This document shows, one piece after another, positions 46,825 to 56,670 of a stretch of DNA of 64,000 nucleotides (within the stretch, counting starts at the first letter, position 1; each line of letters starts with the position of its first letter). Under the pieces are notes generated by a model, which worked only from the letters and a program-made list of their open reading frames with translations, had not been told where the DNA came from and ran no database searches. A program made the translations under genes and the position numbers. This stretch comes from Azospirillum ramasamyi (GTDB taxonomy: Bacteria; Pseudomonadota; Alphaproteobacteria; Azospirillales; Azospirillaceae), in assembly GCF_003233655.1 (NCBI RefSeq), contig NZ_CP029829.1, forward strand, positions 1,994,978 to 2,058,977, in the 5' to 3' direction.

Positions 46825-49440
46825 TCAGCGGGCCTGCTCCACCGCGACGCCCAGGGTGGGCAGCGCCGCCCGGAGCGCGGCGGAGGCGCGGTTGACGGCG
46901 TCGCGCAACTGCGCCTTCAACGCCGGCACCTCGGGGCGATCCTGTTCACAGGCATGCTGCAGCATGCGGGCCAGCCGCGACAGCTCCAGCAGGCCGACAT
47001 TGCCGGCCAGCGACACCATGGCATGGGCATCGGTGGCGGCCTCCTTCATGGTCGCCGCCCCGCCGATGCGGTCTGCGCGCAGGGCCAGTTCCTCCAGCGT
47101 GCCGGTGACGAAGCGGGGAAGCACGTCGCCGCCCAGCATATCGGCCAGCGTGTCGAGCGTGGCGCGGTTCAGCACGGGGGCGCCGCCGGACACCGGAGCG
47201 ACCCCGGCCAGCGCCGCCGCCGCCTCCGCGTCGTCGCCGGACCGGGCGGCATCCGCCGCGGCCTTCGCATCCGCTTCCGCCCCGGCCTCCAGCCAGCGGT
47301 CGACCGTCGACAGCAGGGTGTCGCGCTCGATCGGTTTGGTCACATGGTCGTTCATGCCGACATCCAGGCAAAGCTGCAGCTGATCGGTCAGCGCGTTGGC
47401 GGTCAGCGCGATGATAGGCACAGCACCCCGCCTTCCGCCAAGCTGACGGATCGCCGCGGTCGCCTGCAACCCGTCCATCCGGGGCATCTGCATGTCCATC
47501 AGGACCAGATCGAACCTGCCGCCGCGCACGGCCTCCAGCGCCAGCACGCCGTCCTCCGCCACCTCCACCGTGTGGCCGGCCTTGCAGAGGATGGAGGAGG
47601 TGACGATCTGGTTCATCGGCACATCCTCGGCCAGCAGGATGCGGGCGCTGCGCCCGGCGGCGCCCTCCGCCCGCCGCTCCGCCCGCCGCTCCGCCGCGAG
47701 GCCGGGGGCCTCCGCCACCGGAAGCGGCAGCTCGAACCAGAAGGTGCTGCCGACGCCCGGGCTGCTCTGCACGCCGATCCGCCCGCCCATCAGCTCCGAC
47801 AGCTGCTTTGAGATGATCAGCCCCAGCCCGGTGCCGCCGAAGCGCCGCGTGGTGGAGCGGTCGCCCTGGCTGAAGCGCTGGAACAGCTTCGCCTGATCGG
47901 CCGCCGGAATGCCCGGCCCGGTGTCGCTGACGGAGAAGCGGATCAGGGCCGGCGCATCCTCGCCATGGCCGTCCGCCTCTCCCGACAGCAGGCCGACGGA
48001 GACCAGCACCGATCCGCGTTCGGTGAACTTCACGGCATTGCCGACGAGGTTCAGCAGGATCTGGCGGATGCGCGCCTCGTCGCCGCGGACGAAGCGCGGC
48101 ACCGTGCCGCCCAGCGACAGCTGAAGCAGCAGCCCCTTCTGCGAGGCGGCGTTGCTCATCAGATCGCGGCAGTCGCGCAGCAGCCGGTGCAGGTCGAAGG
48201 CGCGCTCCTCCAGCTCCAGCTTGCCGGCCTCGATCTTCGAATAGTCCAGGATGTCGCCGATGATCGCCAGCAGCCCCCGCCCGGCCTCGCGCTGGAGCGA
48301 GACATACTGGCGCTGTTCCGCCGTCAGGTCGGTGCCCAGCAGCAGGTCGGCGAACCCGATGACGCCGTTCAGCGGCGTGCGGATCTCGTGGCTCATGGAG
48401 GCCAGGAATTCCGACTTCACCCGGTTGGCCGCCTCGGCCTCGGCGCGGGCGGCGGACAGTTCCTCCTCATAACGCTTGCGCTCGGTCACGTCGCGGACGA
48501 CGCCGACCACGACGAACTCGCCGTCGGCCCCCACCGTCGGGCGCATGCTGGATTCGACCCACAGGTAATGGCCGTCGCGGTGGCGCAGCCGGTGGGTGAA
48601 GGTGACGGGCGGCGAGCCCGGCTGCATGCCGGCGAAGGCCATCGCCGCACTTTCCAGGTCGTCGGGGTGCAGCAGGATGGCGGGGGCCCGGCCGACGAGT
48701 TCGACAGGATCATGGCCCAGGATGTCGCGCACCGACGGCGACAGATAGCGCACCGCCCCGTCCGCCTTCATCTCCAGAATCATGTCGGTGGCGTTGTCGG
48801 CCAGCAGGCGGTAACGCGCCTCGCTCTCGCCCAGCCGCTGTTCGGAACCGTGATGGCGCTGTTCGCGCAGCAGCAGGCCGCCCAGGACCAGGGTGCCGAG
48901 CGGCACGATCGCCAGCATGGGCGCCGCCGTCCGCTCCGCCACTTGCAACGCCAGCTCCAGGCTGGGAAGCAAGGCCAGCGTGGACAGCGACGCCAGCGTC
49001 AAAAGCAGGCCGAACAGCAGGAGCGGCAGCACCCCCAACCCGACGCGGCGCCGTTTCATCCAGGCGGCGAAGCCGATGCCGACCAGGAAGGACAACCCGG
49101 CATTGGCGACGCCGGCCTCCATCCCCGCCCCGCCCAGGGAGAGGCGGTAGCCGGCCACGCAGGCCGCCGCCATCGCCGCGGAGACCGGCCCGCCGAACAG
49201 GGCGGCCAGCCCGACCAGCGGCGCCCGCGCATCGATGAAGATGCCCGGTCCGAGATGGATCGGGTGGACCATGGAGAACAGGGCGGTCATCGCCATGACC
49301 GTGCCGAAGACGACCTGCCGGGTGAACTGGCTCCAGCCGCCGGACCGGCGGATCAGGAAGGTGTAGGCGAGAACGACGAAGGCGCTTGCCGCGATGTTTT
49401 CGGCAAGGTCGTAGGCCATCGAGGAAAAGTTGCCCAACAT
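46825..49440 (-). CDS. LytS-like hybrid histidine kinase with receiver and HPt
   Basis: An 871-residue sensor. The N-terminus carries a 5TMR-LYT-type membrane sensor (residues 10-195; [25 protein letters not shown] is typical, split here). A PAS domain follows (about 205-325), then the kinase with its histidine in [12 protein letters not shown] (near residue 349) and ATP boxes [19 protein letters not shown] and FGGTGLGLI. One receiver has its aspartate in [12 protein letters not shown] (near 646). A C-terminal HPt domain carries a histidine in [13 protein letters not shown] (near 806). No cognate regulator is adjacent. The stimulus is unknown; other 5TMR-LYT sensors respond to pyruvate or envelope status. 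Confidence 0.9.
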   Translation of the reverse strand: MLGNFSSMAYDLAENIAASAFVVLAYTFLIRRSGGWSQFTRQVVFGTVMAMTALFSMVHPIHLGPGIFIDARAPLVGLAALFGGPVSAAMAAACVAGYRLSLGGAGMEAGVANAGLSFLVGIGFAAWMKRRRVGLGVLPLLLFGLLLTLASLSTLALLPSLELALQVAERTAAPMLAIVPLGTLVLGGLLLREQRHHGSEQRLGESEARYRLLADNATDMILEMKADGAVRYLSPSVRDILGHDPVELVGRAPAILLHPDDLESAAMAFAGMQPGSPPVTFTHRLRHRDGHYLWVESSMRPTVGADGEFVVVGVVRDVTERKRYEEELSAARAEAEAANRVKSEFLASMSHEIRTPLNGVIGFADLLLGTDLTAEQRQYVSLQREAGRGLLAIIGDILDYSKIEAGKLELEERAFDLHRLLRDCRDLMSNAASQKGLLLQLSLGGTVPRFVRGDEARIRQILLNLVGNAVKFTERGSVLVSVGLLSGEADGHGEDAPALIRFSVSDTGPGIPAADQAKLFQRFSQGDRSTTRRFGGTGLGLIISKQLSELMGGRIGVQSSPGVGSTFWFELPLPVAEAPGLAAERRAERRAEGAAGRSARILLAEDVPMNQIVTSSILCKAGHTVEVAEDGVLALEAVRGGRFDLVLMDMQMPRMDGLQATAAIRQLGGRRGAVPIIALTANALTDQLQLCLDVGMNDHVTKPIERDTLLSTVDRWLEAGAEADAKAAADAARSGDDAEAAAALAGVAPVSGGAPVLNRATLDTLADMLGGDVLPRFVTGTLEELALRADRIGGAATMKEAATDAHAMVSLAGNVGLLELSRLARMLQHACEQDRPEVPALKAQLRDAVNRASAALRAALPTLGVAVEQAR

Positions 49441-49536
49441 CGCCCGGTCGCCGTCCCCGCACCAGTTCCGGCCACCCTTATACCACGGATGGGTGTCGCA
49501 AAACCGCTAACACCGACGGGGAGATGTGATGCGGTA

Positions 49537-50187
49537 TCAGGCCTCCGCGTCGGGCTGGCGGTCGGGGGCGGCGGCGGCGAAGGCCGGCAGGGAGCGGCAG
49601 GCCTCGTCGATGCGCAGCAGCGTCGGATAGCCGTCCAGCGGACAGGCCAGCCGGCGGGCGTTCGCCATCTGCGGCACCAGCAGCACGTCGGCCAGCCCCG
49701 GCGCATCGCCGTGGCAGAAGCGACCGGTGCGCGGATCGCCGGCCAGCTGCGCCTCCAGCGCCGTCAGCCCGACGGCGATCCAGTGGCGATACCAGTCGTC
49801 GACCTCCTCCTGGCTGTGGCCCATCGCCTTCAGCCGGCCCAGCACCCGCAGGTTGTTCAACGGATGGATGTCGCAGGCCACCGCCAGCGCCAGCGCCCGC
49901 ACCCGCGCGCGGCCCAGCGGATCGGCCGGCAACAGCGGCGGAGCGGGATGGGTCTCGTCCAGATATTCGATGATGGCGAGCGACTGGGTCAGCACATGGT
50001 GCCCGTCCGGCCCGTCGACCTCCAGCGCCGGCACCAGATGCTCCGGGTTGAGGGCGGCGAAGGGCGGCCTGGCCTGCTCGCCCCGGCGCAGATGGACGAA
50101 GGCCTGGTCCGGCGCCAGCCCCTTCAGGTTCAGGGCGATGCGCACGCGGTAGGCGGCGGAGGAGCGGAAGTAGGTGTGGAGTTTCAC
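49537..50187 (-). CDS. maiA: Maleylacetoacetate isomerase (zeta-class GST)
   Basis: A 216-residue zeta glutathione transferase. The signature SSAAYRVRIALNLKG lies near residue 8 (the Ser of the active site), and then QSLAIIEYLDETHPAPPLLP and CDIHPLNNLRVL. It isomerises maleylacetoacetate to fumarylacetoacetate with glutathione in homogentisate breakdown. The GTG start at 50187 is the only one that gives a standard N-terminus. fahA and hmgA of the same pathway lie about 12 kb away at the end of the window, so the pathway genes are split here. Confidence 0.92.
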   Translation of the reverse strand: MKLHTYFRSSAAYRVRIALNLKGLAPDQAFVHLRRGEQARPPFAALNPEHLVPALEVDGPDGHHVLTQSLAIIEYLDETHPAPPLLPADPLGRARVRALALAVACDIHPLNNLRVLGRLKAMGHSQEEVDDWYRHWIAVGLTALEAQLAGDPRTGRFCHGDAPGLADVLLVPQMANARRLACPLDGYPTLLRIDEACRSLPAFAAAAPDRQPDAEA

Positions 50188-50294
50188 GGGCGTTGGTCCG
50201 CTAGGTTGATGCTGCGCTTTGCCCCCTCCCCATCCCGCCCTCAACCGTCGGCGGGAAAGGGGGGAAGTGTTGATTCGGGACAGCGACGACAGTC

Positions 50295-50377
50295 CCTCCC
50301 CCGCCCAGCTCTCGCACAAAGCTGCGCTTTGTGCTGACGCGACAGGCGGACCGTAGGTCCGCTGAGAGCGGGGGAGG
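50295..50377. repeat. 83-bp cloverleaf-like repeat (copy 1)
   Basis: Outer arms are CCTCCCCC and GGGGGAGG, then GCTCTC and GAGAGC. Inside are two perfect hairpins, GCACAAAGC-TGC-GCTTTGTGC and GCGGACC-GTA-GGTCCGC, separated by a short linker. An element of the same length and plan, inverted, is at 54004-54086. It lies between livF and maiA, on the 3' side of livF. Confidence 0.85.
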
Positions 50378-50405
50378 TTGGGAGGGGGCTAACGCCGCCA
50401 CCCTA

Positions 50406-51110
50406 TCACAGCCCCAGGTAAGCCTGCCGCACCCGCTCGTTGCTCAGAAGCGCGGCGCCGCTGTCGCTCAGCACGATCTCGCCGGTCTCGATCACATAGC
50501 CGCGGTCGGCGATGGCGAGCGCGGCGTGGGCGTTCTGCTCCACCAGCAGGATGGTCGTGCCTTCCCGCTTCAGCCGCTGCACGGCGTCGAAGATCTCCGC
50601 CACCAGCAGCGGCGCCAGCCCCATGCTGGGCTCGTCGAGCAGGAGCAGGCGCGGCTTCGCCATCAGCGCGCGGGCCAGCGCCACGATCTGCTGCTGGCCG
50701 CCCGACAGGGTTCCGGCGGGCTGGTCGCGCTTGACCTTCAGCACCGGGAACATCTCGTACAGCCGCTCGATGTCGTCGTCGGGCTTGCCGCTGCCGCGGC
50801 GGAAGGCGCCGAGGCGCAGGTTGTCCTCGACCGTCTGCGGGCCGAACAGCTGCCGGCCCTCCGGCACCTGGACCACGCCTTCGGCGACGCGGCGCGACGC
50901 CTTCATCCGGGTGATGTCGCAACCGTCGAAGGTGATGCGCCCGCTGCTGGCGGGATGGACGCCGGACAGGGTGCGGAGCAGCGTCGTCTTGCCGGCGCCG
51001 TTGGCGCCGACCAGCGCCACCAGTTCGCCTTCCCGCACGGACAGGCTGGCCGATTTCAGCGCGTGGATGCGGCCGTAATGGCTGTTGAGGCCCTCGATCT
51101 CCAGAAGCAT
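50406..51110 (-). CDS. livF: Liv-type ABC transporter ATPase
   Basis: A 234-residue ATPase of the branched-chain amino acid/HAAT class. Walker A is GANGAGKTTLL near residue 36, the signature is LSGGQQQIVALARALM near 135, and Walker B is LLLLDEPSMGLAP near 155. An EQNAHAAL motif in the H-loop region is typical of LivF. It is the last gene of livKHMGF on the minus strand, 13 bp after livG. The unit's substrate may not be branched-chain amino acids; see the livK entry. Confidence 0.95.
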   Translation of the reverse strand: MLLEIEGLNSHYGRIHALKSASLSVREGELVALVGANGAGKTTLLRTLSGVHPASSGRITFDGCDITRMKASRRVAEGVVQVPEGRQLFGPQTVEDNLRLGAFRRGSGKPDDDIERLYEMFPVLKVKRDQPAGTLSGGQQQIVALARALMAKPRLLLLDEPSMGLAPLLVAEIFDAVQRLKREGTTILLVEQNAHAALAIADRGYVIETGEIVLSDSGAALLSNERVRQAYLGL

Positions 51111-51123
51111 GGCCGGACCTCCC

Positions 51124-51948
51124 TTACGGCGCCGCGCCGAGATAGGCGGCGATGACGTCGGGGTTGGCCGCCACCTCCTGCGGCGTGCCCTCGGCCAGCA
51201 TGCGGCCCTGGTTCAGCGCGGTGATCCGGTGCGAGATCCCCATCACCATCTTCATGTCGTGCTCCACCAGGACGATGGTGACGCCGCTTTTCGCCACGGT
51301 CTTGATCACCTCGTCGATCTCGCGGCTTTCGGTGGCGTTCAGGCCGGCGGCCGGTTCGTCCAGCAGAAGCAGCTTCGGTTCAGACGCCAGCGCGCGGGCG
51401 ATCTCCAGCCGTTTCAGCGCGCCGTAGGGCATGGAGGCCGCGTCGGCGTCGATGTACTTCTCCAGCCCGACCTCGGCCATCAGCTGGGCGGCCCGGTCGC
51501 GCGCCTCGCGGTCCCTGCGCACCAGCGAGGGGAAGCGGAACAGCGCCGGCAGCAGCCGGGTGTTCAGGTGCAGGTGCCGCCCCACCATGACGTTCTCCAG
51601 CGCCGTCATGTTGAAGAAGATCTGCAGGTTCTGGAAGGTGCGCGACATGCCGCGGGCGGCCAGCTTGTAGGGCGCCATGCCCGATACGTCGGCCCCGTCG
51701 AACAGCACCCGGCCGCCCGACGGCTTGTAGACGCCGGTCACCAGGTTGAACAGCGTGGTCTTGCCCGCCCCGTTCGGCCCGATGATCGAATGGATGTCGC
51801 CGGCCGCGATGGTGAAGCTGAGATCGCCGACGGCGAGCACGCCGCCGAACTCGCGGCTGAGATGCTCCACCTGCAGGATCGGCGGGCCGACGCGGCGCGC
51901 CTGCGCGCTGGTGTCGGGAGCGAGATCGGGAGTGGTCAGCATGTTCAT
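51124..51948 (-). CDS. livG: Liv-type ABC transporter ATPase
   Basis: A 274-residue ATPase. Walker A is GPNGAGKTTLFNL near residue 57, the LivG-specific ARGMSRTFQNLQIF follows near 97, then YGALKRLEIARALA and LLLLDEPAAGLN. The C-terminal VLVEHDMKMVMGISHRITALNQGRMLAEGTP, given here in parts, is typical of LivG. The first 20 residues are an extra N-terminal extension. The start overlaps the livM stop by 4 bp. Confidence 0.95.
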   Translation of the reverse strand: MNMLTTPDLAPDTSAQARRVGPPILQVEHLSREFGGVLAVGDLSFTIAAGDIHSIIGPNGAGKTTLFNLVTGVYKPSGGRVLFDGADVSGMAPYKLAARGMSRTFQNLQIFFNMTALENVMVGRHLHLNTRLLPALFRFPSLVRRDREARDRAAQLMAEVGLEKYIDADAASMPYGALKRLEIARALASEPKLLLLDEPAAGLNATESREIDEVIKTVAKSGVTIVLVEHDMKMVMGISHRITALNQGRMLAEGTPQEVAANPDVIAAYLGAAP

Positions 51949-52892
51949 GCCCGCCTCCGCGCCGGGACCAGCGCCGCCAGGGTGGGAAGAAGGCCCTTCG
52001 GCATGAAGACCATCGTCGCCATCAGGATGCCGCCCAGCACGATCTGCTGGTAATCCTGGAAGACGGTCAACGCCTGCGGCAGCAGGGTCAGCACCACGGC
52101 CCCGACGACGGCGCCGAAGGTGGACGCCATGCCGCCGAACACCACCATCGTCACCAGCTCGATCGACTTGAAGAAGTCGGCCTTGGCCGGGGTGATCAGG
52201 CCGGTGTAATGGGCGAACAGGCTGCCGGCGACGCTGGCGAACACCGCCGACAGCACGAAGACCAGCACCTTGAAGCGCGCGGTATCGACGCCGACCACCT
52301 CGGCCGCCACCTCCGAGCCGTGGACGGCGCGCAGCGCCCGGCCCATCGGGCTGTCTATCAGGTTCAGCGACAGCCAGACCACGCCCAGCAGGAACGCGCC
52401 GACCACCCAGTACCAGACCTTCTCGCCATACAGCTCGACGCCGAAGATTTTGAACGGCTCCACCATCATGCCGTCGGGACCGCCGGTCAGGCCGCTTTCG
52501 GTGCGCAGCACGATCGACACGATGATGCCGATGCCGAGGGTCGCCATGGCGAGGTAATGGCCCTTCAGCCGCAGGATCGGCTTGGCGACCAGGAAGGCCA
52601 GCAGCCCGACGAAGACGGCGCCGGCCAGCAGCGCCACCACCGGCGGCCAGCCGTAGCTGCCGACAAGCACGCCCGACGCATAGGCGCCGATGCCGAAGAA
52701 GCCGGCATGGCCGAGGCTGATCTGCCCGGCATAGCCGATCAGCAGGTTCAGCCCGACGCAGACCACGGCGTTGAAGCCGGCCAGGATGGCGATGTCGAGA
52801 TAGAAGTTGTTGGGCAGGAAGGCCGGCAGGACCGCGATCACCGCGCCCAGCGCCAAAAGCCCGGTCAGCCGCCCGTGAAGGAGTGCGTTCAT
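51945..52892 (-). CDS. livM: Liv-type ABC transporter permease
   Basis: A 315-residue permease with about ten membrane helices. The family stretch GLNLLIGYAGQISLGHAGFFGIGAYA is present (in parts), and the cytoplasmic loop has the EAA-like segment around RALRAVHGSEVAAEVVGVDTARFK. It forms the inner-membrane channel with LivH. It lies 14 bp after livH and overlaps livG by 4 bp, so the whole unit is tightly coupled. Confidence 0.94.
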   Translation of the reverse strand: MNALLHGRLTGLLALGAVIAVLPAFLPNNFYLDIAILAGFNAVVCVGLNLLIGYAGQISLGHAGFFGIGAYASGVLVGSYGWPPVVALLAGAVFVGLLAFLVAKPILRLKGHYLAMATLGIGIIVSIVLRTESGLTGGPDGMMVEPFKIFGVELYGEKVWYWVVGAFLLGVVWLSLNLIDSPMGRALRAVHGSEVAAEVVGVDTARFKVLVFVLSAVFASVAGSLFAHYTGLITPAKADFFKSIELVTMVVFGGMASTFGAVVGAVVLTLLPQALTVFQDYQQIVLGGILMATMVFMPKGLLPTLAALVPARRRA

Positions 52893-52906
52893 CGGTTATC
52901 CGGTCC

Positions 52907-53782
52907 TTACACCCGTTCGGTGCCGCGCTTGCCGAACAGTCCGTTCGGCATGAAGAGAAGGACGGCCAGGATGATGACGAAGGCCACCGCATCCTTGTAG
53001 GCCGAGGAGATGTAGCCGGCGCCCAGCGCCTCCGCGACGCCGACGATCAGCCCGCCGGCGACGGCGCCCGGCCCGTTGCCGAGACCGCCCAGCACCGCGG
53101 CGGTGAAGCCCTTCAGCCCCAGCATGATGCCCATCTCGGTGTAGGAGAAGGTGATGGGGGCGACCACCGCCCCGCCGATGGCGCCCAGCGCCGCCGACAG
53201 CGCGAAGGAGGCGAGCACCACCCGCTTCACGTCGATGCCCACCAGCTGCGCCGCCAGACGGTTGTGCGAGGTGGCGAGGATCGCCTTGCCGGTCAGCGTC
53301 TTGTTGAAGAAGAGGCCGATGGCGACGATCAGCACGCATGCGGTGCCCACCACCCACAGCGACTGCGGCTGCATCGAGGCGCCCAGGATCTGGATCGGCG
53401 TTTCGCCGGAAAAAGCCTCCAGCCGCTTGAAATCCTTGCCCCAGATCAGCTCGGCGATGCCGCGCAGGAAGATCGACGCGCCGATGGTGATGATGATGAG
53501 GGTGACGGTGGAGGCGTTGCGCGCCCGTTCCACCGCGAATTTCGCCACCAGCACGCCGACCAGCATGGCGCCGCCGCAGCCGATCATGATCGCCAGCGGC
53601 AGCGGCACCCCCGACGCGGTCAGCGTGGCCGACGCCATGCCGCCGACCATGATGAACTCGCCCTGGGCGAAGTTGATGACATGGCTGGCGTTGTAGATGA
53701 TCGAAAAGCCGAGCCCCGCCAGCGCATAGATCGCGCCGATGGTCAGCCCCGACAGCATGTATTGCAGCAGTTCCGCGAACAT
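52907..53782 (-). CDS. livH: Liv-type ABC transporter permease
   Basis: A 291-residue permease with about eight membrane helices. It starts LLQYMLSGLTIGAIYALAGLGFSIIYNASHVINFAQGEFIM, seen in separate parts, and has ILATSHNRLAAQLVGIDVKRV in the cytoplasmic loop. It pairs with LivM. A 330-bp gap with an 83-bp cloverleaf repeat separates it from livK upstream on the same strand, unlike the tight spacing within livHMGF. Confidence 0.94.
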   Translation of the reverse strand: MFAELLQYMLSGLTIGAIYALAGLGFSIIYNASHVINFAQGEFIMVGGMASATLTASGVPLPLAIMIGCGGAMLVGVLVAKFAVERARNASTVTLIIITIGASIFLRGIAELIWGKDFKRLEAFSGETPIQILGASMQPQSLWVVGTACVLIVAIGLFFNKTLTGKAILATSHNRLAAQLVGIDVKRVVLASFALSAALGAIGGAVVAPITFSYTEMGIMLGLKGFTAAVLGGLGNGPGAVAGGLIVGVAEALGAGYISSAYKDAVAFVIILAVLLFMPNGLFGKRGTERV

Positions 53783-54112
53783 CGTTGGGTTCCTGTGATC
53801 CTATCCCGATCCGGGAGAGGGCATGGAGCCGACGGCCGCAGGCCGGACGAGCGCCGACGGCGGTCGTAGGCGGAATGCGGCCGCGAGACTTGCGAGCGGC
53901 CTCGGGGCCCATGCGCAGCATGGGAAGGGTGAGGGTGCGGCAAGGATCCAGGCCTTCAATCCTTGGATTCCCCCTCACCCTCCCCGCCTGCGGCGGGTTC
54001 CCTCCCTCTCCCGGGGCTCTCAGCGGATCTTCGATCCGCCTGACGCCGTCAGCACAAACAGAGTTTGTGCGAGAGGCGGGAGAGGGTCGCTGCGCCCGTC
54101 AGAGAGCTGGGT
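53783..54112. other. Intergenic region between livK and livH
   Basis: This 330-bp gap carries the 83-bp cloverleaf repeat next to the livK stop, a second inverted repeat (AAGGATCCAGGCC region near 53942-53967) and no protein-like frame. The folded RNA could allow livK to be made in greater amount than the downstream transporter genes. Confidence 0.55.
54004..54086. repeat. 83-bp cloverleaf-like repeat (copy 2, inverted)
   Basis: Outer arms are CCCTCTCCC and GGGAGAGGG, then CTCTC and GAGAG. Inside are GCGGATC-TTC-GATCCGC and GCACAAAC-AGA-GTTTGTGC with a TGACGCCGTCA linker. The order of the two inner hairpins is reversed relative to the copy at 50295, so it is the same element in opposite orientation. 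It starts 26 bp after the livK stop on the minus strand. Confidence 0.85.
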
Positions 54113-55279
54113 TTACTTCACCAGCGACCAGTCGCCCTGCTTGACCTCCACCATGTGGAAGGCGTCCAGCGTCAGGCCCATGTGGTCCGTCGGGCTCATG
54201 GTCACGGTGCCGCCGGTGCCGACATAGCCCTTGGTCTGCTCGATGGCGTCGCGCAGCTTGGCCTTGTCGGTGCCGCCGGCGCGCTTCACCGCCTCCAGCG
54301 CGATCATCAGCCCGTCATAGGCATGGCCGGCGAAAGTCGACACCTCGGTGTTGAAGTTGTCCTCGTAGACCTTGGTGAACTCGGTCACGACCTTCTTCTG
54401 CGGATCGTTGTCGGGCAGCTGCGCGGCGACGACCAGACCGGCGGCCGGCAGGCGGACACCCTCGGCGGCACCGCCGGCCAGCCGGATGAACTCCTTCGAC
54501 GCGACGCCGTGCGACTGGTAGAGCGGCAGCGAGATGCCGAGCTGGCGGTAGTTCTTGGTCACCACCGCGGGGCCCTGGCCCAGGCCGAACACCAGCACCG
54601 CCTGCGCCGCGGCGTTGTTCTTGATCTTGGTCAGCTGGGCGGTGACGTCGGTGTCCTTGGCGCCATAGGTCTCGTCGGCGACCAGCTCGATCCCGCGTTC
54701 CTTGGCGACGGCGATGGTCTGGTCGCGGCCCGACTTGCCGAAGCCGGAATCCTCCGACAGCAGCGCCAGCTTGGTCAGCCCGCGCTTCTTCATGTCCTCC
54801 ATCACCTTTTCCGCGGCCATGCGGTCGGTATGGGGGGTCTTGAACACCCACTTCTTCACCGGCTCGACGATCACCACGGCGCCGGCCAGCGAGATGAAGG
54901 GCACGCCGGCGCGCTCCACCAGGGGCACCGCCGCCATGGTCGCCGCGGTCGTGGTGCCGCCGACGATGAAGTCGACGCCGTCGCTCTCGATCAGGCGCTT
55001 GGTGAAGGAGGCCGCCTTGTCGGCCGCGCCGCCGTCGTCATAGACGGTCAGCTTCACCGGACGGCCGTCGACGCCGCCGGCCTTGTTGATGCGGTCGGCA
55101 TACAGCTCCAGCACCTTCTTCTCCGGATCGCCGAGGAAGGAGGCCGGGCCGGTGGCCGAGACGATGGCGCCGACCTTGATCGGGTCCGCGGCCTGCGCCG
55201 CCCCGGACAGCAGCCCGGACACCGCCGTCATGGCGGTCATGGCGGTGAAGGCGATGGTGGCAAGCAGGCGTTTGCGCAT
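54113..55279 (-). CDS. livK: Liv-type periplasmic substrate-binding protein
   Basis: A 388-residue exported binding protein of the Leu/Ile/Val-binding family. A signal peptide (residues 1-30, ending AAQA) is followed by DPIKVGAIVSATGPASFLGDPEKK, VDFIVGGTTTAATMAAVPLVERAGVPFISLAGA (in two blocks) and KDTDVTAQLTKIK. A GGGAGGA ribosome site lies before the ATG at 55279. The family also includes receptors for aromatic acids and amides, so the ligand is not fixed by family. Its promoter region carries the same operator-like element as the diiron oxygenase gene, suggesting the cargo is that enzyme's substrate or a relative. Confidence 0.92.
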   Translation of the reverse strand: MRKRLLATIAFTAMTAMTAVSGLLSGAAQAADPIKVGAIVSATGPASFLGDPEKKVLELYADRINKAGGVDGRPVKLTVYDDGGAADKAASFTKRLIESDGVDFIVGGTTTAATMAAVPLVERAGVPFISLAGAVVIVEPVKKWVFKTPHTDRMAAEKVMEDMKKRGLTKLALLSEDSGFGKSGRDQTIAVAKERGIELVADETYGAKDTDVTAQLTKIKNNAAAQAVLVFGLGQGPAVVTKNYRQLGISLPLYQSHGVASKEFIRLAGGAAEGVRLPAAGLVVAAQLPDNDPQKKVVTEFTKVYEDNFNTEVSTFAGHAYDGLMIALEAVKRAGGTDKAKLRDAIEQTKGYVGTGGTVTMSPTDHMGLTLDAFHMVEVKQGDWSLVK

Positions 55280-55496
55280 GATGTCCTCCCTTTGGCTGCC
55301 CGCCTTGACACCGGACCGGACGAGGGCCCGATCCCGGAGCGGCGGGACGATTTGCATCACATAATGTTTCAAACGAAACGATTTCGGAAGAGGATTTTTG
55401 GCCTCCGTGACCACAATCGAAGTGCGGATGTTTCCGCCCGCCCCCGTTTCCCAATGCGATCCCTGCATCTTCGGCCCAGGGGATCGCCGTTTCGTT

Positions 55497-55542
55497 TTAT
55501 GACACAATTTTGCTTTGATGATCCAACGTAGTGTATCACATT
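55497..55542 (-). promoter_or_regulatory. Operator-like spaced element upstream of livK
   Basis: Read toward livK it is GTGATACAC, 25 bases, GTGTCATAAAA. The same element with the same 25-base spacing stands at 57485-57529 ahead of the diiron oxygenase. A TTGGAT lies in the spacer and CATAAA in the right arm, which could be -35 and -10 with a 19-base gap. A third, single site GCATCACATAATG is at 55354-55366. Confidence 0.6.
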
Positions 55543-55725
55543 AATGATTGTCAAACGGAAAGTCCGGATTGCCTCCTATCGGCCGCCGGCCGGTATCCGC
55601 TCCGGTCTCCCGCGCTGTCGTGGCGCTGGCCGAACCGGGTCCGGGTTGCGTATACAACTCCATCGTACCGCCTCGCCCGGCTCCTCCCGCATCACCAGCC
55701 GTATCGATAAGGACGCCCCCACCGC

Positions 55726-56670
55726 ATGGCCCGCCCGCGCCGCACCGAAGACCTTGCCGCCCAGTTGACCGAGACGATCGCGCCGCGGGCGAAGTCGCTG
55801 ATCATCACCGTCTATGGCGACGCCGTGCTGCCGCATGGCGGATCGCTGTGGCTGGGCAGCCTGATCGACCTGATGGGGCTGTTCGGGATGAGCGAGCGGA
55901 TCATCCGCACCTCCGTCTTCCGGCTGTGCAAGGACGACTGGCTGACCAACACCCAGATCGGCCGGCGCAGCTTCTACCGCGTCACCGACAGCGGCAAGGA
56001 ACGCTTCGCCGCGGCGGAGCGGCGGATCTACGCGCCGCTGGCCCGCGAATGGGATCGCGGATGGGATCTGCTGATGGTACCGCCAAACGCGCTGGACGCG
56101 GAGACGCGCGACGCCCTGCGGCGGGAACTGACCTGGCAGGGGTTCGGCGCCGCCTCGGCCACCGTCTACGCCCATCCCAACTGCGACGAGGCGGCGATGC
56201 ACCGCTCGCTGGCGGAACTGGGGGTTGCCGACAAGATCGTCCACATGAAGGCCAGCCTGGACCGGGCGGAGGGCTTCGGGGCGTTGCGCGATCTGGTGCG
56301 CGGCTGCTGGGACATCGATCAGCTCGAACACGACTATGCGGCGTTTCTGGATCATTTCCGTCCGGTCTGGGCGGCGGTCGATGCCGCCGACACCCCGGAC
56401 CCGGCATCCTGCTTCGTCCTGCGCACGCTGATGATCCACGACTTCCGCCGCATCCTGCTGCGCGACCCGATGCTGCCGCCCGACCTGCTGCCGGCTGATT
56501 GGCCGGGCCAGGAATCGCGGATGCTCACCCGCAACCTCTATCGCCGGCTGGCCGGTCCGTCCGAAGCCTTCCTGATGCAGGCGGCGACCACGGCCAACGG
56601 TCCGCTGCCCGATGCGCAGCCGGCCTTCCAGGGGCGGTTCGGCGGGCTGGAGAGCATCCCGGCCGGTTGA
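55726..56670 (+). CDS. PaaX-family transcriptional regulator
   Basis: A 314-residue regulator of the PaaX family. The N-terminal winged helix (residues about 15-90) shows SLIITVYGDAVLPHGGSLWLGSLIDLM and ERIIRTSVFRLCKDDWL. The PaaX middle and C-terminal domains follow (WDRGWDLLMVPPNALDAETRDALRREL; HDFRRILLRDPMLPPDLLPADWPG), shown in parts. PaaX represses phenylacetate genes until phenylacetyl-CoA binds it. Here no paaABCDE or CoA ligase is nearby, so the effector may be another aryl-CoA. It diverges from livK across 446 bp that contain a spaced operator-like element. Confidence 0.92.
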   Translation: MARPRRTEDLAAQLTETIAPRAKSLIITVYGDAVLPHGGSLWLGSLIDLMGLFGMSERIIRTSVFRLCKDDWLTNTQIGRRSFYRVTDSGKERFAAAERRIYAPLAREWDRGWDLLMVPPNALDAETRDALRRELTWQGFGAASATVYAHPNCDEAAMHRSLAELGVADKIVHMKASLDRAEGFGALRDLVRGCWDIDQLEHDYAAFLDHFRPVWAAVDAADTPDPASCFVLRTLMIHDFRRILLRDPMLPPDLLPADWPGQESRMLTRNLYRRLAGPSEAFLMQAATTANGPLPDAQPAFQGRFGGLESIPAG

